Source of the DNA: an uncultured Pelagibacteraceae bacterium
Lineage (GTDB): Bacteria > Pseudomonadota > Alphaproteobacteria > Pelagibacterales > Pelagibacteraceae
DNA length: 64,000 nt
Assembly: GCA_902623075.1 (NCBI GenBank)
Contig: CACNSD010000004.1
Span: forward strand, 39,690-103,689
Direction of reading: 5' to 3'
Shown: positions 17,817 to 29,210 of the stretch, piece after piece
Layout: each line of letters opens with the position of its first letter
How positions within the stretch are numbered: the first letter of the stretch is position 1
The notes under the pieces: generated by a model
The model's database searches: none
The model's input: the letters and a program-made list of their open reading frames with translations, nothing else
Told to the model about the DNA's origin: nothing
Made by a program: the position numbers and the translations under genes

Positions 17817-18752
17817 ATGAGTCATAATATTAAAAAAATAAATTTAAATCATTCATTTATTTTTTTCTTTACTGTAAATATTTTCTCTATTTTAATTTTT
17901 AAATTTAATAATACAAATTTTTCAACAATTTTATGTTTATTTCTTATTTTAACAATTGGTGTATCTCATGGTTCCCTAGATCACATAAAAGGAAAAAAGC
18001 TTTTAGAATTATTTAATATTCAGCATACTTATCTTTTTTACTTATTCTATATTCTAATATCTTTAGGGATTATTTTTACTTGGATTCTCCTTCCATCAAT
18101 AACTTTAATTTTATTTTTAATAGTTGCTTCTTACCATTTTGGTAAAGAGGACACAGAATTTTTAGTTGTAAACAAATCTTATTTGACTGAAATTTTGTTT
18201 TTTTTTAAAGGTTTTTTAATCATTCTAGCTCCATTATATTTTCACTTTCAAGATACAATTAATATTTTTAAACTGTTGCTAATTGATAACGAAGTTTTTT
18301 ACTCTATTCTTAGCTTTATTGAAGCCAATAAAATTATTGAAATTGGAATTTTTGTTAGTACCCTATCCAGTATTTTATTATTCTTAAATAAATTTGAGTT
18401 AATAAAGTTTTCAATTTTTTTAGACTTCTTCTCAATAATAATTTTAAATTATTATTTACCCCCCCTTGTAGCATTCACTATTTACTTTTGTTTTTTACAC
18501 TCAATCAGACATTCAATTTCCCTAGCTGTAGAGCTAGATGGCAATAGTCTAATAAATGGGTTTAAAATATTTGTGAAAAAGGCTATTCCACTGACAATTT
18601 TAACAGGTGTATTTTGCTTAATAAGCCTTTATTTATTAAATAGTGGGAATAATTTAAATAGCTCAATATTAAAAGTAATATTTATAGGTTTGGCGTCTTT
18701 AACCTTTCCACATATATTGCTGGAATATTTATTAGAGAAGAATGAAAAATAA
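17817..18752 (+). CDS. blh: Beta-carotene 15,15'-dioxygenase (Brp/Blh family)
   Basis: Blh cleaves beta-carotene into two retinals, the chromophore of proteorhodopsin. The 311-residue protein is almost entirely membrane helices, with the family's conserved histidines in VSHGSLDH, ASYHFGKED and LHSIRHS, which bind iron. It is the last carotenoid gene and its final 11 bases overlap the start of ispH. No rhodopsin gene is in the window, but crtIBY-blh makes sense only for retinal production. Confidence 0.93.
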   Translation: MSHNIKKINLNHSFIFFFTVNIFSILIFKFNNTNFSTILCLFLILTIGVSHGSLDHIKGKKLLELFNIQHTYLFYLFYILISLGIIFTWILLPSITLILFLIVASYHFGKEDTEFLVVNKSYLTEILFFFKGFLIILAPLYFHFQDTINIFKLLLIDNEVFYSILSFIEANKIIEIGIFVSTLSSILLFLNKFELIKFSIFLDFFSIIILNYYLPPLVAFTIYFCFLHSIRHSISLAVELDGNSLINGFKIFVKKAIPLTILTGVFCLISLYLLNSGNNLNSSILKVIFIGLASLTFPHILLEYLLEKNEK

Positions 18753-19686
18753 AGAATTGAAAATACTATTATCTGCACCAAGGGGCTTCTGTGCTGGTGT
18801 GGAAAGAGCAATAGAAATTGTAGAAAAATCTATTCAAAAATACGGAGCCCCAGTGTATGTCCGTCATGAGATAGTACACAATAAACATGTTGTTGATAAT
18901 TTAAAAAGTAAAGGGGCAGTATTTGTGGAAGAACTTGAGGAAATAGAAGACAAGTCAAGACCTGTAATTTTTTCAGCTCATGGTGTTCCTAAACAAATAC
19001 CAGAGGATGCAAGTAATTATGAAATGACTTACGTTGACGCGACTTGCCCTTTAGTATCTAAAGTTCACAGAGAAGCAGAAAATCTCTTTAAGTTAGGATA
19101 TCATATTATTTTAATTGGTCACAAAAATCATCCAGAAGTAATTGGAACTATGGGTCAGCTTAAGGAAGGATCAATAGATCTTATACAAAATGAAAACGAA
19201 GCAAAAAATTACCAAATAGATAAAGATAAAAAGATTGCTTATATTACCCAGACCACATTATCGGTTGATGATACAAAAGAAATAATAAATATTTTGAAAA
19301 GCAAATTTCCAAGTCTTAAAGAACCTATGAAAGAAGATATTTGTTACGCAACTACAAACAGACAAATGGCTGTTAAAGAAATTGCTAAAAATTGTGATAT
19401 GTTTTTTGTTATTGGTAGTAGAAATTCTTCAAATTCAGTGAGATTGGTTGAGGTAGCGAAAAAATCTGGTTGTGAAAATGCGCATTTAATACATTCTGAA
19501 AGTAAAATACCTTTTGAGGAAATAGAAAATTGTAAAACTATTGGTATTTCATCTGGTGCCTCTGCTCCAGAAATTTTAGTCAAAAATTTTATTAATGAAT
19601 TAAAAAATAATTTTTCTGTAACAATCGATGAAATAGAGATTATTAAAGAAAATGTAGTTTTCAAAGTTCCTAATAAACTCAATTAA
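18742..19686 (+). CDS. ispH: 4-hydroxy-3-methylbut-2-enyl diphosphate reductase
   Basis: IspH is the last MEP-pathway step, giving IPP and DMAPP. All three iron-sulfur cysteines are visible, in APRGFCAGVERA, VDATCPLVSKVH and EDICYATTNRQ. The 314-residue length is normal. It overlaps blh by 11 bases and is followed directly by thrB and rnhA, which is the ancestral alphaproteobacterial order, so the retinal genes appear to have been placed upstream of an older ispH-thrB-rnhA unit. Confidence 0.97.
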   Translation: MKNKELKILLSAPRGFCAGVERAIEIVEKSIQKYGAPVYVRHEIVHNKHVVDNLKSKGAVFVEELEEIEDKSRPVIFSAHGVPKQIPEDASNYEMTYVDATCPLVSKVHREAENLFKLGYHIILIGHKNHPEVIGTMGQLKEGSIDLIQNENEAKNYQIDKDKKIAYITQTTLSVDDTKEIINILKSKFPSLKEPMKEDICYATTNRQMAVKEIAKNCDMFFVIGSRNSSNSVRLVEVAKKSGCENAHLIHSESKIPFEEIENCKTIGISSGASAPEILVKNFINELKNNFSVTIDEIEIIKENVVFKVPNKLN

Positions 19687-20652
19687 ATGGCTGTCTATAC
19701 CAAGATAAGTAAAAGGGATATCTCAATAATAAATAATAATTTCAATATTGAAAAAATAGTAAGTTTTCATGGAATTAAAAAGGGTATTGAGAACACAAAT
19801 TATTTACTTAAATCTAGAAATAAAAAATATATTTTAACAATATTTGAAAAAAGAGTTTCTAAAAAAGATATTCCTTTTTTTATGGAATTAATGGATATTT
19901 TAAATAAATCTAGAATAAGTTGCCCTAAACCACTGAAAACCTATAACAAAGATTATCTAATTAAATTAAAGAATAAAAGTGCTTGCATCGTTTCATTTTT
20001 AGAGGGTAAAGACAAAAAATTATTAAATAATATTGATTGCTATGCAGTAGGAAAATCTATTGCAAAAATGCACCTTATTACAAAGAAAATAAAATTAGTT
20101 AGAAAAAATTCAATGGGAATTAATAACTTGGACCCATTATTAGACAGCATTAAGTTTAAATCAAGAGAAACATCAAATTTGAAAATCTTTTTAAAAAATA
20201 ATTTGAAAAATATTAGAAAAACCTGGCCAAAAAAATTACCAGAAGGAATTATTCATGGTGATTTATTCATAGACAATATTTTCTTTAAAAACAATAAACT
20301 ATCAGGAATAATTGATTTTTATTTTGCAGCAAAAGACTACTTTATGTACGAAATCGCTATTTGTGTTAATGCGTTATGCTTCGAGCTTAAAAACAAAAAA
20401 TTTGTAATGAATAAAAAAAAAATAAAAAGTTTAATTAAAGGATACGAAAGTATAAAGAAAATATCTTTAAAAGAGAAGGAGTCTCTGAATACTTTGTGTA
20501 AGGGGGCTGCAATTAGATATCTATTAACTAGGCTTTATGACTTCTCGAATACACCAAAAACAGCTTTAATTAAAATCAAAGACCCTAATGAATATTATCA
20601 AAAACTACTTACACATAATAATTTAAATTCGTTTGAGGACTATTTGAATTAA
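19687..20652 (+). CDS. thrB: Homoserine kinase (choline kinase-like fold)
   Basis: This 321-residue kinase phosphorylates homoserine for threonine synthesis. It is the ThrB2 form with an aminoglycoside-phosphotransferase fold: the catalytic loop IIHGDLFIDNIFF and the metal-binding GIIDFYFA lie near residues 190-215. The ATG follows the ispH stop without a gap and the stop shares a base with rnhA (TAATG). The next enzyme, threonine synthase, is at 21554-22933 on the other strand. Confidence 0.92.
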   Translation: MAVYTKISKRDISIINNNFNIEKIVSFHGIKKGIENTNYLLKSRNKKYILTIFEKRVSKKDIPFFMELMDILNKSRISCPKPLKTYNKDYLIKLKNKSACIVSFLEGKDKKLLNNIDCYAVGKSIAKMHLITKKIKLVRKNSMGINNLDPLLDSIKFKSRETSNLKIFLKNNLKNIRKTWPKKLPEGIIHGDLFIDNIFFKNNKLSGIIDFYFAAKDYFMYEIAICVNALCFELKNKKFVMNKKKIKSLIKGYESIKKISLKEKESLNTLCKGAAIRYLLTRLYDFSNTPKTALIKIKDPNEYYQKLLTHNNLNSFEDYLN

Positions 20653-21077
20653 TGATTACAATTTATACAGATGGCTCCTGTTTAAAAAATCCTGGTAGCG
20701 GAGGCTGGGCTGCAATAATTCATGAAAATAATAATAAAAAAATAATTAGTGGAAATGAAAAAAATACAACAAACAATAGGATGGAACTATTAGCTCCAAT
20801 AAATGCTTTAAGAGAAATCAAGTCTGGTCCCAAAATAAAAATTTATACAGATTCTCAATATGTAAAAAACGGGATAACTGAATGGATTAATACATGGTTG
20901 AACAACGATTGGAAAACATCAAAAAAAGAGGATGTAAAAAATAAAGATTTGTGGATTGAATTATATAATTTGACCAAATTTTTTGATATCCAATGGATCT
21001 GGGTAAAAGCCCATGATGGAAATCCTTTAAATGAAGAGGTTGATTTATTAGCTAAAAGAGCTGCTAATTCAGATTAA
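20652..21077 (+). CDS. rnhA: Ribonuclease HI
   Basis: RNase HI degrades the RNA of RNA-DNA hybrids. The 141-residue protein contains all four catalytic acids: IYTDGSCLKNPG (Asp), NRMELLAPINAL (Glu), IYTDSQYVKNGI (Asp) and NEEVDLLAKRAA (Asp), with the catalytic loop histidine in VKAHDGNPLNE. It converges on the peroxiredoxin gene, overlapping it by nine bases. The window also encodes RNase HII, so both types are present. Confidence 0.96.
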   Translation: MITIYTDGSCLKNPGSGGWAAIIHENNNKKIISGNEKNTTNNRMELLAPINALREIKSGPKIKIYTDSQYVKNGITEWINTWLNNDWKTSKKEDVKNKDLWIELYNLTKFFDIQWIWVKAHDGNPLNEEVDLLAKRAANSD

Positions 21078-21554
21078 TTTAATAAAATTTTCTGCCGCTG
21101 AAATTTCACAAGTTCCTGTGTCTTTCTCCTCTTGTAGTTTAATTACTCTCATATTGTCTACGAACATAGTGTATCTATTTGATCTTATCCCTAACCCTCT
21201 TCCACTTTTGTCTACATCTGCACCTATACTTTTTATGAAATTTAAAAAGGGATCTCCTAACATTATAATTTTATTATCAACATTATTTTCTTTCCCCCAG
21301 GCTTTCATAACAAATGGATCATTAGCGGATAGACAAATTATATGATCTACTCCTTTCTCTTTAAATTTATCATACATATTAATATAACTAGGTAGATGTT
21401 TTTTAGAACATACTGACGTATACGCACCCGGTACACCAAATAAAATTACTTTCTTATTTTTAAAAAAATCTTCAATATTTTTTTTTGTTGGTTCTCCTGA
21501 ATCAATTATAAAAACTTCAGAATTTGGTAATAAATCATTTTCCTTTATTTTCAT
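21069..21554 (-). CDS. Peroxiredoxin, Prx5 type
   Basis: The 161-residue protein matches the Prx5/hybrid peroxiredoxins that reduce peroxides with thiols. GVPGAYTSVCSKKHLPSY carries the peroxidatic cysteine in the usual PGxxTxxC setting, and a second cysteine occurs in DTGTCEIS. No signal peptide is seen, so it is cytoplasmic. It starts at the last base of thrC, so it can be read with thrC and the cox operon. Confidence 0.92.
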   Translation of the reverse strand: MKIKENDLLPNSEVFIIDSGEPTKKNIEDFFKNKKVILFGVPGAYTSVCSKKHLPSYINMYDKFKEKGVDHIICLSANDPFVMKAWGKENNVDNKIIMLGDPFLNFIKSIGADVDKSGRGLGIRSNRYTMFVDNMRVIKLQEEKDTGTCEISAAENFIKLI

Positions 21555-22933
21555 TATAGTCTGTCTTTTATATGTTTTTTTATCTTTTCAACATCATTTT
21601 CAATGACTTCGTATTTCTCTTTTTTATCTAAAATAAACATAAGCTCACTTGGTAAATCAGCTTTAGTTTTTATTGCTTTAAAAATAGCATCAGGAAACTT
21701 AGAAGGATGTGCTGTACCAAGCACAATATTATTTCCACTTAAATTATGCTTATCAAATGCACCATATCCAATCGCTGTATGCGGGTCGAGCACAATATTA
21801 AATTGTTTATAAACAGAATTTATTATTTCTAAAGTCTCTTTTTCACTCATTCTTGCAGATAAAAAATTTTCATTTATTTTAGTAAGTTTTTTACTGTCTA
21901 ATGAATAATTTCCAATCTCTTTAATATTCTTCATATCCTGTGATGTTTGAACATCATCTTCATTGTTTAAGTCAAATATAAGTCTTTCAAAGTTACTTGC
22001 TATTTGTATATCCATACTAGGAGATATAGTTTCACAAACTTTTTTTGCTTGATAACTACCTTCTGATATTGCTCTATGCAATATATCGTTTTGATTAGTT
22101 GCTACTATTAGCTTATTTATTGGTAGACCTAATTTTTTGGCTAAATATCCGGCATAAATATCGCCAAAATTTCCAGTTGGAACGGAAAAATTAGTTGGGC
22201 GATCTTCATGCTTAACCAAGAAATAACTGTAAAAATAATAAACGCTCTGAGCAATAATTCTTGCCCAATTAATTGAATTAACTCCCGACATATTTATTTG
22301 ATTAGAAAAATTTTTATCAGAGAACATGGATTTTACTAAATTTTGACAATCATCAAAATTACCCTTTACAGCTATATTAAAAACGTTTTCAAATTTTCCA
22401 GTTGTCATTAATTTTCTTTGAACTGAGGAAACCCGATTATCTGGATGAAGCACAAATATATTTAAATTTTTTTTGCCTTTTATCGCATCTATTGCAGCTG
22501 CACCTGTATCTCCAGAAGTTGCGACTACAATATTAATTTTTTGATTTTCATTGTTTAAATAATATTCGTAAAAATTTCCTAAAAGTTGCATTGCAATATC
22601 TTTAAAGGCTAGAGTTGGTCCATGGAATAATTCTAATACAGATTTGTCACCTATTTGGATCAAATCAACTACATTATCTTTTCTAAAAGCAGAGTAAGAT
22701 TTATCAATAATTTTTCTTAGATCATTCTCAGACATAAAATTGCCAATAAAAGGATAAATAATTTTTTTTGCTAAATCTGAGTAATTAAGTTTTTTAAAAT
22801 CTTTTATTTCATCCTCACTAAATTTTATTAACGATTTTGGAATAAATAGACCTCCATCATCTGCAAGTCCTTTGACAAAAACTTCTTTAAATTCAAAGGT
22901 TTTTGAGGTGTCTCTTGTACTTATATATTTCAT
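21554..22933 (-). CDS. thrC: Threonine synthase
   Basis: This PLP enzyme converts phosphohomoserine to threonine. The 459-residue protein has the N-terminal MKYISTRD segment of bacterial ThrC, the PLP lysine in HGPTLAFKDIAMQLLG, and the phosphate-binding SGDTGAAAI. It follows the SURF1 gene without a gap; thrC downstream of the cytochrome oxidase cluster is a known alphaproteobacterial arrangement. Confidence 0.96.
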   Translation of the reverse strand: MKYISTRDTSKTFEFKEVFVKGLADDGGLFIPKSLIKFSEDEIKDFKKLNYSDLAKKIIYPFIGNFMSENDLRKIIDKSYSAFRKDNVVDLIQIGDKSVLELFHGPTLAFKDIAMQLLGNFYEYYLNNENQKINIVVATSGDTGAAAIDAIKGKKNLNIFVLHPDNRVSSVQRKLMTTGKFENVFNIAVKGNFDDCQNLVKSMFSDKNFSNQINMSGVNSINWARIIAQSVYYFYSYFLVKHEDRPTNFSVPTGNFGDIYAGYLAKKLGLPINKLIVATNQNDILHRAISEGSYQAKKVCETISPSMDIQIASNFERLIFDLNNEDDVQTSQDMKNIKEIGNYSLDSKKLTKINENFLSARMSEKETLEIINSVYKQFNIVLDPHTAIGYGAFDKHNLSGNNIVLGTAHPSKFPDAIFKAIKTKADLPSELMFILDKKEKYEVIENDVEKIKKHIKDRL

Positions 22934-23587
22934 CTAATAGTTTTTTTTTCTAAAATATAAATATATTAAAAGAATTGAAATCGCCATAGAAAACCAAGTT
23001 ATTGCATACTTCTTGTGATTGTTTGATATTTTGGCTGTTATGACTTTTGGCTTTGGAACTTTATAATCTCCACCTAGATAGATAATATATTTAGAAAATT
23101 TTTTACCAGTAAATTTAAAAATATCCTCTCTATTTAAAGTAAACCAGTAATTCTTTTCTAAATCATTTTTGGGCTTAAATGAACTATATTTTGGTTGAAG
23201 CAATATTGTACCAATAACTTCATTTTGATTAATTAAATTAATTTCTGGCAGATCTTTTTTTTCGAACGGTATCCATCCTCTATTTATTAAATAATTTTCA
23301 TTATTAATTTTTATAGAATTTATTACTTCAAATCCAGGTTTTCCGGTGTCATTTAAATTATATAAATAAATTTGTTTATCAAAATCAATTTCTCCAGAAG
23401 TTTTAATTCTTAAATAATTTTTTTTTTCCGAATTTGTCAATTCTACTGGATCATTTTTTAAAGAATTTTCAATTTGATTAATTAAATCTAATTTCCAGTT
23501 TAATCTATAGAGCTGCCAAAAACCTAATGACAACAAAACTGTAATTATAAAATATACAAATACTGAAAATAAATACTTGTTTTTCAA
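22934..23587 (-). CDS. SURF1 family cytochrome oxidase assembly protein
   Basis: A 217-residue protein with one membrane helix near each end (about 7-25 and 193-212) and a periplasmic middle, the SURF1 layout. The conserved LGFWQLYRLNWK near the N-terminus and NRGWIP in the middle are family motifs. SURF1 helps insert heme a into subunit I. It lies between coxC and thrC in the oxidase operon. Confidence 0.92.
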   Translation of the reverse strand: MKNKYLFSVFVYFIITVLLSLGFWQLYRLNWKLDLINQIENSLKNDPVELTNSEKKNYLRIKTSGEIDFDKQIYLYNLNDTGKPGFEVINSIKINNENYLINRGWIPFEKKDLPEINLINQNEVIGTILLQPKYSSFKPKNDLEKNYWFTLNREDIFKFTGKKFSKYIIYLGGDYKVPKPKVITAKISNNHKKYAITWFSMAISILLIYLYFRKKNY

Positions 23588-23596
23588 AGTTTATTT

Positions 23597-24385
23597 CTAA
23601 CTTCCCCAAATATAAATAGCAGCAAATAAGAATAGCCAAACGACATCAACGAAATGCCAATACCAAGCTGCGGCTTCAAATCCAAAGTGATGATCTTTTG
23701 TAAAATGACCTAGTTTTCCTCTCCACAAACAAACAGCTAGAAATATTGTTCCAACTATGACGTGAAAACCGTGAAAACCTGTTGCCATATAAAATACAGC
23801 TCCATATATATGACCTGAATAATCAAAGGTTGCATGATGATATTCGTAAGCTTGTAACAATGTAAAAAAGAAACCTAAAATAACAGTAGCTGTTAATCCT
23901 TGAACAAAACTTTTTCGATCATCTTCAAGCAAAGCATGATGAGCCCAGGTAACTGTGGTTCCTGATAAAAGCAAAACTAAAGTATTTATCAAAGGAATAT
24001 CCCATGGATCAAATGTTTCTATATCTTTAGGTGGCCAAACATTTCCAACAAATTCATTTGGAAATAAACTAATATCAAAATATGCCCAAAACCATGCAAC
24101 AAAAAACATTACTTCTGACGCTATAAAAAGCGTCATTCCATATCTGTGATGAATTTGTACAACAGGTGTGTGGTGCCCTTGATGCTCAGCTTCTATCACA
24201 ACATCTCTAAACCACATATAAGCGCAATATATTAGTAATGCTAAACCAAGATACATTCCCCAGGACACATCGTTATGCATGTAAAAGATAGATCCTATAG
24301 CTAACACCAGGCAAGAAATTGATGTAAAAATTGGCCAAGGACTTGGGTCAACTAAATGATAATCGTGTTTTTTTTCGCTAGACAT
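23597..24385 (-). CDS. coxC: Cytochrome c oxidase subunit III
   Basis: The 262-residue membrane protein with about seven helices is a core subunit of aa3 oxidase. Conserved stretches include the HHRYGM and FWAYFD regions and the C-terminal AAAWYWHFVDVVWLFLF. Nine bases separate it from the SURF1 gene and eight from cox11. Confidence 0.97.
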   Translation of the reverse strand: MSSEKKHDYHLVDPSPWPIFTSISCLVLAIGSIFYMHNDVSWGMYLGLALLIYCAYMWFRDVVIEAEHQGHHTPVVQIHHRYGMTLFIASEVMFFVAWFWAYFDISLFPNEFVGNVWPPKDIETFDPWDIPLINTLVLLLSGTTVTWAHHALLEDDRKSFVQGLTATVILGFFFTLLQAYEYHHATFDYSGHIYGAVFYMATGFHGFHVIVGTIFLAVCLWRGKLGHFTKDHHFGFEAAAWYWHFVDVVWLFLFAAIYIWGS

Positions 24386-24393
24386 TTTTTTTA

Positions 24394-24927
24394 TTATGAT
24401 TTTTTATAATAATCTGTCGAGAAAAAAGTATAAGACATAGTTACGTCCTCTAAATTTTTAGTTGTTGGATCATTAACAAGTTCTGGATCTAAATAAAAAG
24501 TCATGACAAATGTTGCTTTTTCGCCTGCTTTTAACTCTTGTTTCTCGAAGCAAAAACAACCAAGTTTACTATAATATTTTCCAAAACTAGATGGAGAAAC
24601 ATTAAAGCTTGCAACTCCATAGGTAGTACTTTCCCCATAATTTTCTACCTCAAATTCTATTTTATTTACCTGTCCTACTTTAACGTCAATTACATTTGAT
24701 TTAGCTTTAAAGTCCCAAGTGAGATTATTTACATTTGTATCAAATCTAACGCTAACAATTTTATTAAGAACTACTTTTGGTGGTTCTTTAGAAACTTGTG
24801 TTGTTCCACCAAAACCAGTTAATCTACAAAACGCATCATAAAGTGGAACTGCAGCAAAAGATAATCCTAGCATTAAAACAAATATACCTGCGAGTAAAAT
24901 TGGAGTTAAAGTTTTATTTTTAATCAT
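24394..24927 (-). CDS. ctaG: Cytochrome c oxidase assembly protein Cox11/CtaG
   Basis: Cox11 delivers copper to the CuB site of subunit I. The 177-residue protein has one N-terminal membrane helix followed by the periplasmic domain. The copper-binding pair is in KLGCFCFEKQ, and PLYDAFCRLTGFGGTTQ after the helix is a strong family motif. Its ATG overlaps the stop of a 41-codon gene (ATGA). Confidence 0.96.
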   Translation of the reverse strand: MIKNKTLTPILLAGIFVLMLGLSFAAVPLYDAFCRLTGFGGTTQVSKEPPKVVLNKIVSVRFDTNVNNLTWDFKAKSNVIDVKVGQVNKIEFEVENYGESTTYGVASFNVSPSSFGKYYSKLGCFCFEKQELKAGEKATFVMTFYLDPELVNDPTTKNLEDVTMSYTFFSTDYYKKS

Positions 24928-25049
24928 ATTTGTCTATCAAAAACTCCTACATTAAATAATGTAAAAAAAAATAAAAAAACCATAAATGCTAATATTGCTA
25001 TGGCTGTTAATATATTTTTTTTCTTTGTTTTTTTATCTGGTGTGATCAT
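24924..25049 (-). CDS. 41-residue single-pass membrane protein, CoxF-like
   Basis: This short gene fills the space between ctaB and cox11. It starts with an ATG overlapping the ctaB stop (ATGA) and ends with a TGA overlapping the cox11 ATG, so it is probably translated in the chain. The peptide has a basic N-terminus (MITPDKKTKKKN), one hydrophobic helix (about residues 13-36) and a short tail, FDRQI. Alphaproteobacterial cox operons often hold a small single-helix 'CoxF' protein with this layout at this position; the match here is by position and topology, not strong sequence identity. Its role in oxidase assembly is presumed. Confidence 0.8.
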   Translation of the reverse strand: MITPDKKTKKKNILTAIAILAFMVFLFFFTLFNVGVFDRQI

Positions 25050-25957
25050 ATTATTTTATCTATTAGAAATAAAACAAATACTAAAAATAAGTATAAGATC
25101 GAATAGCCAAAAATTGATCTAGCAATTTTAGCTTCAAATTTATTTTTTTTAAAATTATAGAGTTTAAAACACAATATATTATAATATACGGTCAATATTA
25201 ATGATGGGATTAAAAATGCATGACCAACAAATCCTAAAGCATAGGGTAAAATTATAATTGGAAGCATAAATAATGAATAAATTAGTATATTTAATTTTGT
25301 ACTTTCTATTCCATTAGTTAACGGAAGCATTGGCACTTTAGCTTTTTTATAATCATCAGATTTATATAGACTTAGTGCCCAAAAATGAGATGGAGTCCAA
25401 AAAAATATAATTAAGAAAAATGTAAGAGGTTCAATTGATAATGAATTTGTCGCAATAGTCCAGCCTATAACTGGTGGCAAGGCTCCTGAAGCACCCCCAA
25501 TAACTATATTTTGAGGAGTTTTTCTCTTTAACCAAATTGTGTAAACAAAAACATAAAATAAAATTGTAAACAATAATAATCCTGCCGATAGTCTGTTTGC
25601 AAAATAATCAAGTGCTATAACTGAAAATATTGATAGCGAAATACCAAATACTAATGCTTGATTTTTATTTATTTTGCCCGTTGGTATAGGTCTTAGACAA
25701 GTTCTTGTCATTAGAGCATCAAGATCAGATTCATACCACATATTTAATGCGCCGGCGGCTCCTGCCCCAATAGAAACAAGCAAAATTGCTACAATGGCAT
25801 CTTTTGTTGGAACAACATTTGGAGCCATTAGTAATCCAACTGCACAAGTAAAAATTACCAAAGACATAACCCTTGGCTTCATTAATTTAAATAATTCTGA
25901 AAGATTAAAAACGTCTTCTTGACTTAAACTTCTAGATTTTAATTTTGACTTAATCAT
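25046..25957 (-). CDS. ctaB: Protoheme IX farnesyltransferase (heme O synthase)
   Basis: CtaB adds the farnesyl tail to heme b, the first step to heme a. The 303-residue membrane protein of the UbiA superfamily has the aspartate motif NMWYESDLDALMTRT and the family's PRPIPTG-like segment (LRPIPTGKI), plus about nine helices. It lies between coxA and the 41-residue gene. I saw no heme A synthase (ctaA) in the window. Confidence 0.96.
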   Translation of the reverse strand: MIKSKLKSRSLSQEDVFNLSELFKLMKPRVMSLVIFTCAVGLLMAPNVVPTKDAIVAILLVSIGAGAAGALNMWYESDLDALMTRTCLRPIPTGKINKNQALVFGISLSIFSVIALDYFANRLSAGLLLFTILFYVFVYTIWLKRKTPQNIVIGGASGALPPVIGWTIATNSLSIEPLTFFLIIFFWTPSHFWALSLYKSDDYKKAKVPMLPLTNGIESTKLNILIYSLFMLPIIILPYALGFVGHAFLIPSLILTVYYNILCFKLYNFKKNKFEAKIARSIFGYSILYLFLVFVLFLIDKII

Positions 25958-25980
25958 TTTAATTTAAAAAATCTTAATTA

Positions 25981-28433
<2,453 letters not shown>

Positions 28434-28441
28434 TTTTTTTA

Positions 28442-28453
28442 CTCTATATAGAG
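28442..28453 (-). promoter_or_regulatory. Perfect 12-bp palindrome just upstream of coxB
   Basis: CTCTATATAGAG reads the same on both strands and lies 8 bases before the coxB start codon, within the 62-base gap after rsmE. It could be an operator, or a -10-like element giving a nearly leaderless message; the sequence does not decide. Confidence 0.35.
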
Positions 28454-28495
28454 CGTCTTTTAAAAAAATACACTTTTACTTTTAGCGACAAAATA

Positions 28496-29194
28496 TCAAA
28501 AATTCCCGTAATTTATGATCGATAGAGCAGAAATTGCAGCCGTTTCAGACCTCAAGATGTTTTCATTAATTTTGATTGGCTGAACACCATTAAACTTAAG
28601 AATCTCTATCCTTTCCTCTTCAGAAAAATCTCCCTCCGGCCCTATTATTACGCAAGTTGGTTTTGCTGTTAATTTTTTTAAATTTATTTTTGTATTATTA
28701 GTATTGATGTCTGTAAATATTAAATTCATTTCTTTATTTAGAAAATTTTTCAGTTTCTGAGGTTCCTCAATTATTGGTACATTAATTCTATTTGATTGTT
28801 CGGCAGCTTCTATAATTACTTTTTCTAATCTCTCTTTATTTATTTTTCTAACGATCGTTCGATCAAAAATAATCGGCAAAAATTTTGTTACACCAAGTTC
28901 TGTAGCTTTTTGGATCATAAAATTAAAATAATTTGATTTTATGGGGGAGAAAGCCAACCAAAGCTCTTTTGTATTTTCTTTTTTTCTTAATTGCTTTGTA
29001 ACATTAAATTCAACGATACTTTTTGAGATATTTAAAATTTTTGCTTCCCATTCACCACTATTATTAAATAAAGAAAAAACTTCATTCTCTTTAACTCTCA
29101 TAACTTTTGACACATAGTGAGATTGAGATTTATCAAGTTTGTCAGTCAAATTAAGAGATAAACTTTTTGGAAAAAATAATCTAATGTTACTCAT
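28496..29194 (-). CDS. rsmE: 16S rRNA (uracil-1498-N3)-methyltransferase
   Basis: The 232-residue SPOUT methyltransferase modifies U1498 of 16S rRNA. FSPIKSNYFNFMIQKATELG, VIIGPEGDFSEEER and LRSETAAISAL are the RsmE motifs, the last two forming the SAM-binding knot. It lies upstream of coxB on the same strand and diverges from the dehalogenase gene across 16 bases. Confidence 0.95.
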   Translation of the reverse strand: MSNIRLFFPKSLSLNLTDKLDKSQSHYVSKVMRVKENEVFSLFNNSGEWEAKILNISKSIVEFNVTKQLRKKENTKELWLAFSPIKSNYFNFMIQKATELGVTKFLPIIFDRTIVRKINKERLEKVIIEAAEQSNRINVPIIEEPQKLKNFLNKEMNLIFTDINTNNTKINLKKLTAKPTCVIIGPEGDFSEEERIEILKFNGVQPIKINENILRSETAAISALSIINYGNF

Positions 29195-29210
29195 ATTGAT
29201 AAGTTAGTTT

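Noticed and set aside
14453..19686. Proteorhodopsin or crtE in the carotenoid cluster
   Set aside because: I looked for the retinal-binding helix G lysine pattern and for prenyl-synthase aspartate motifs in this region and found neither; all frames here are assigned.
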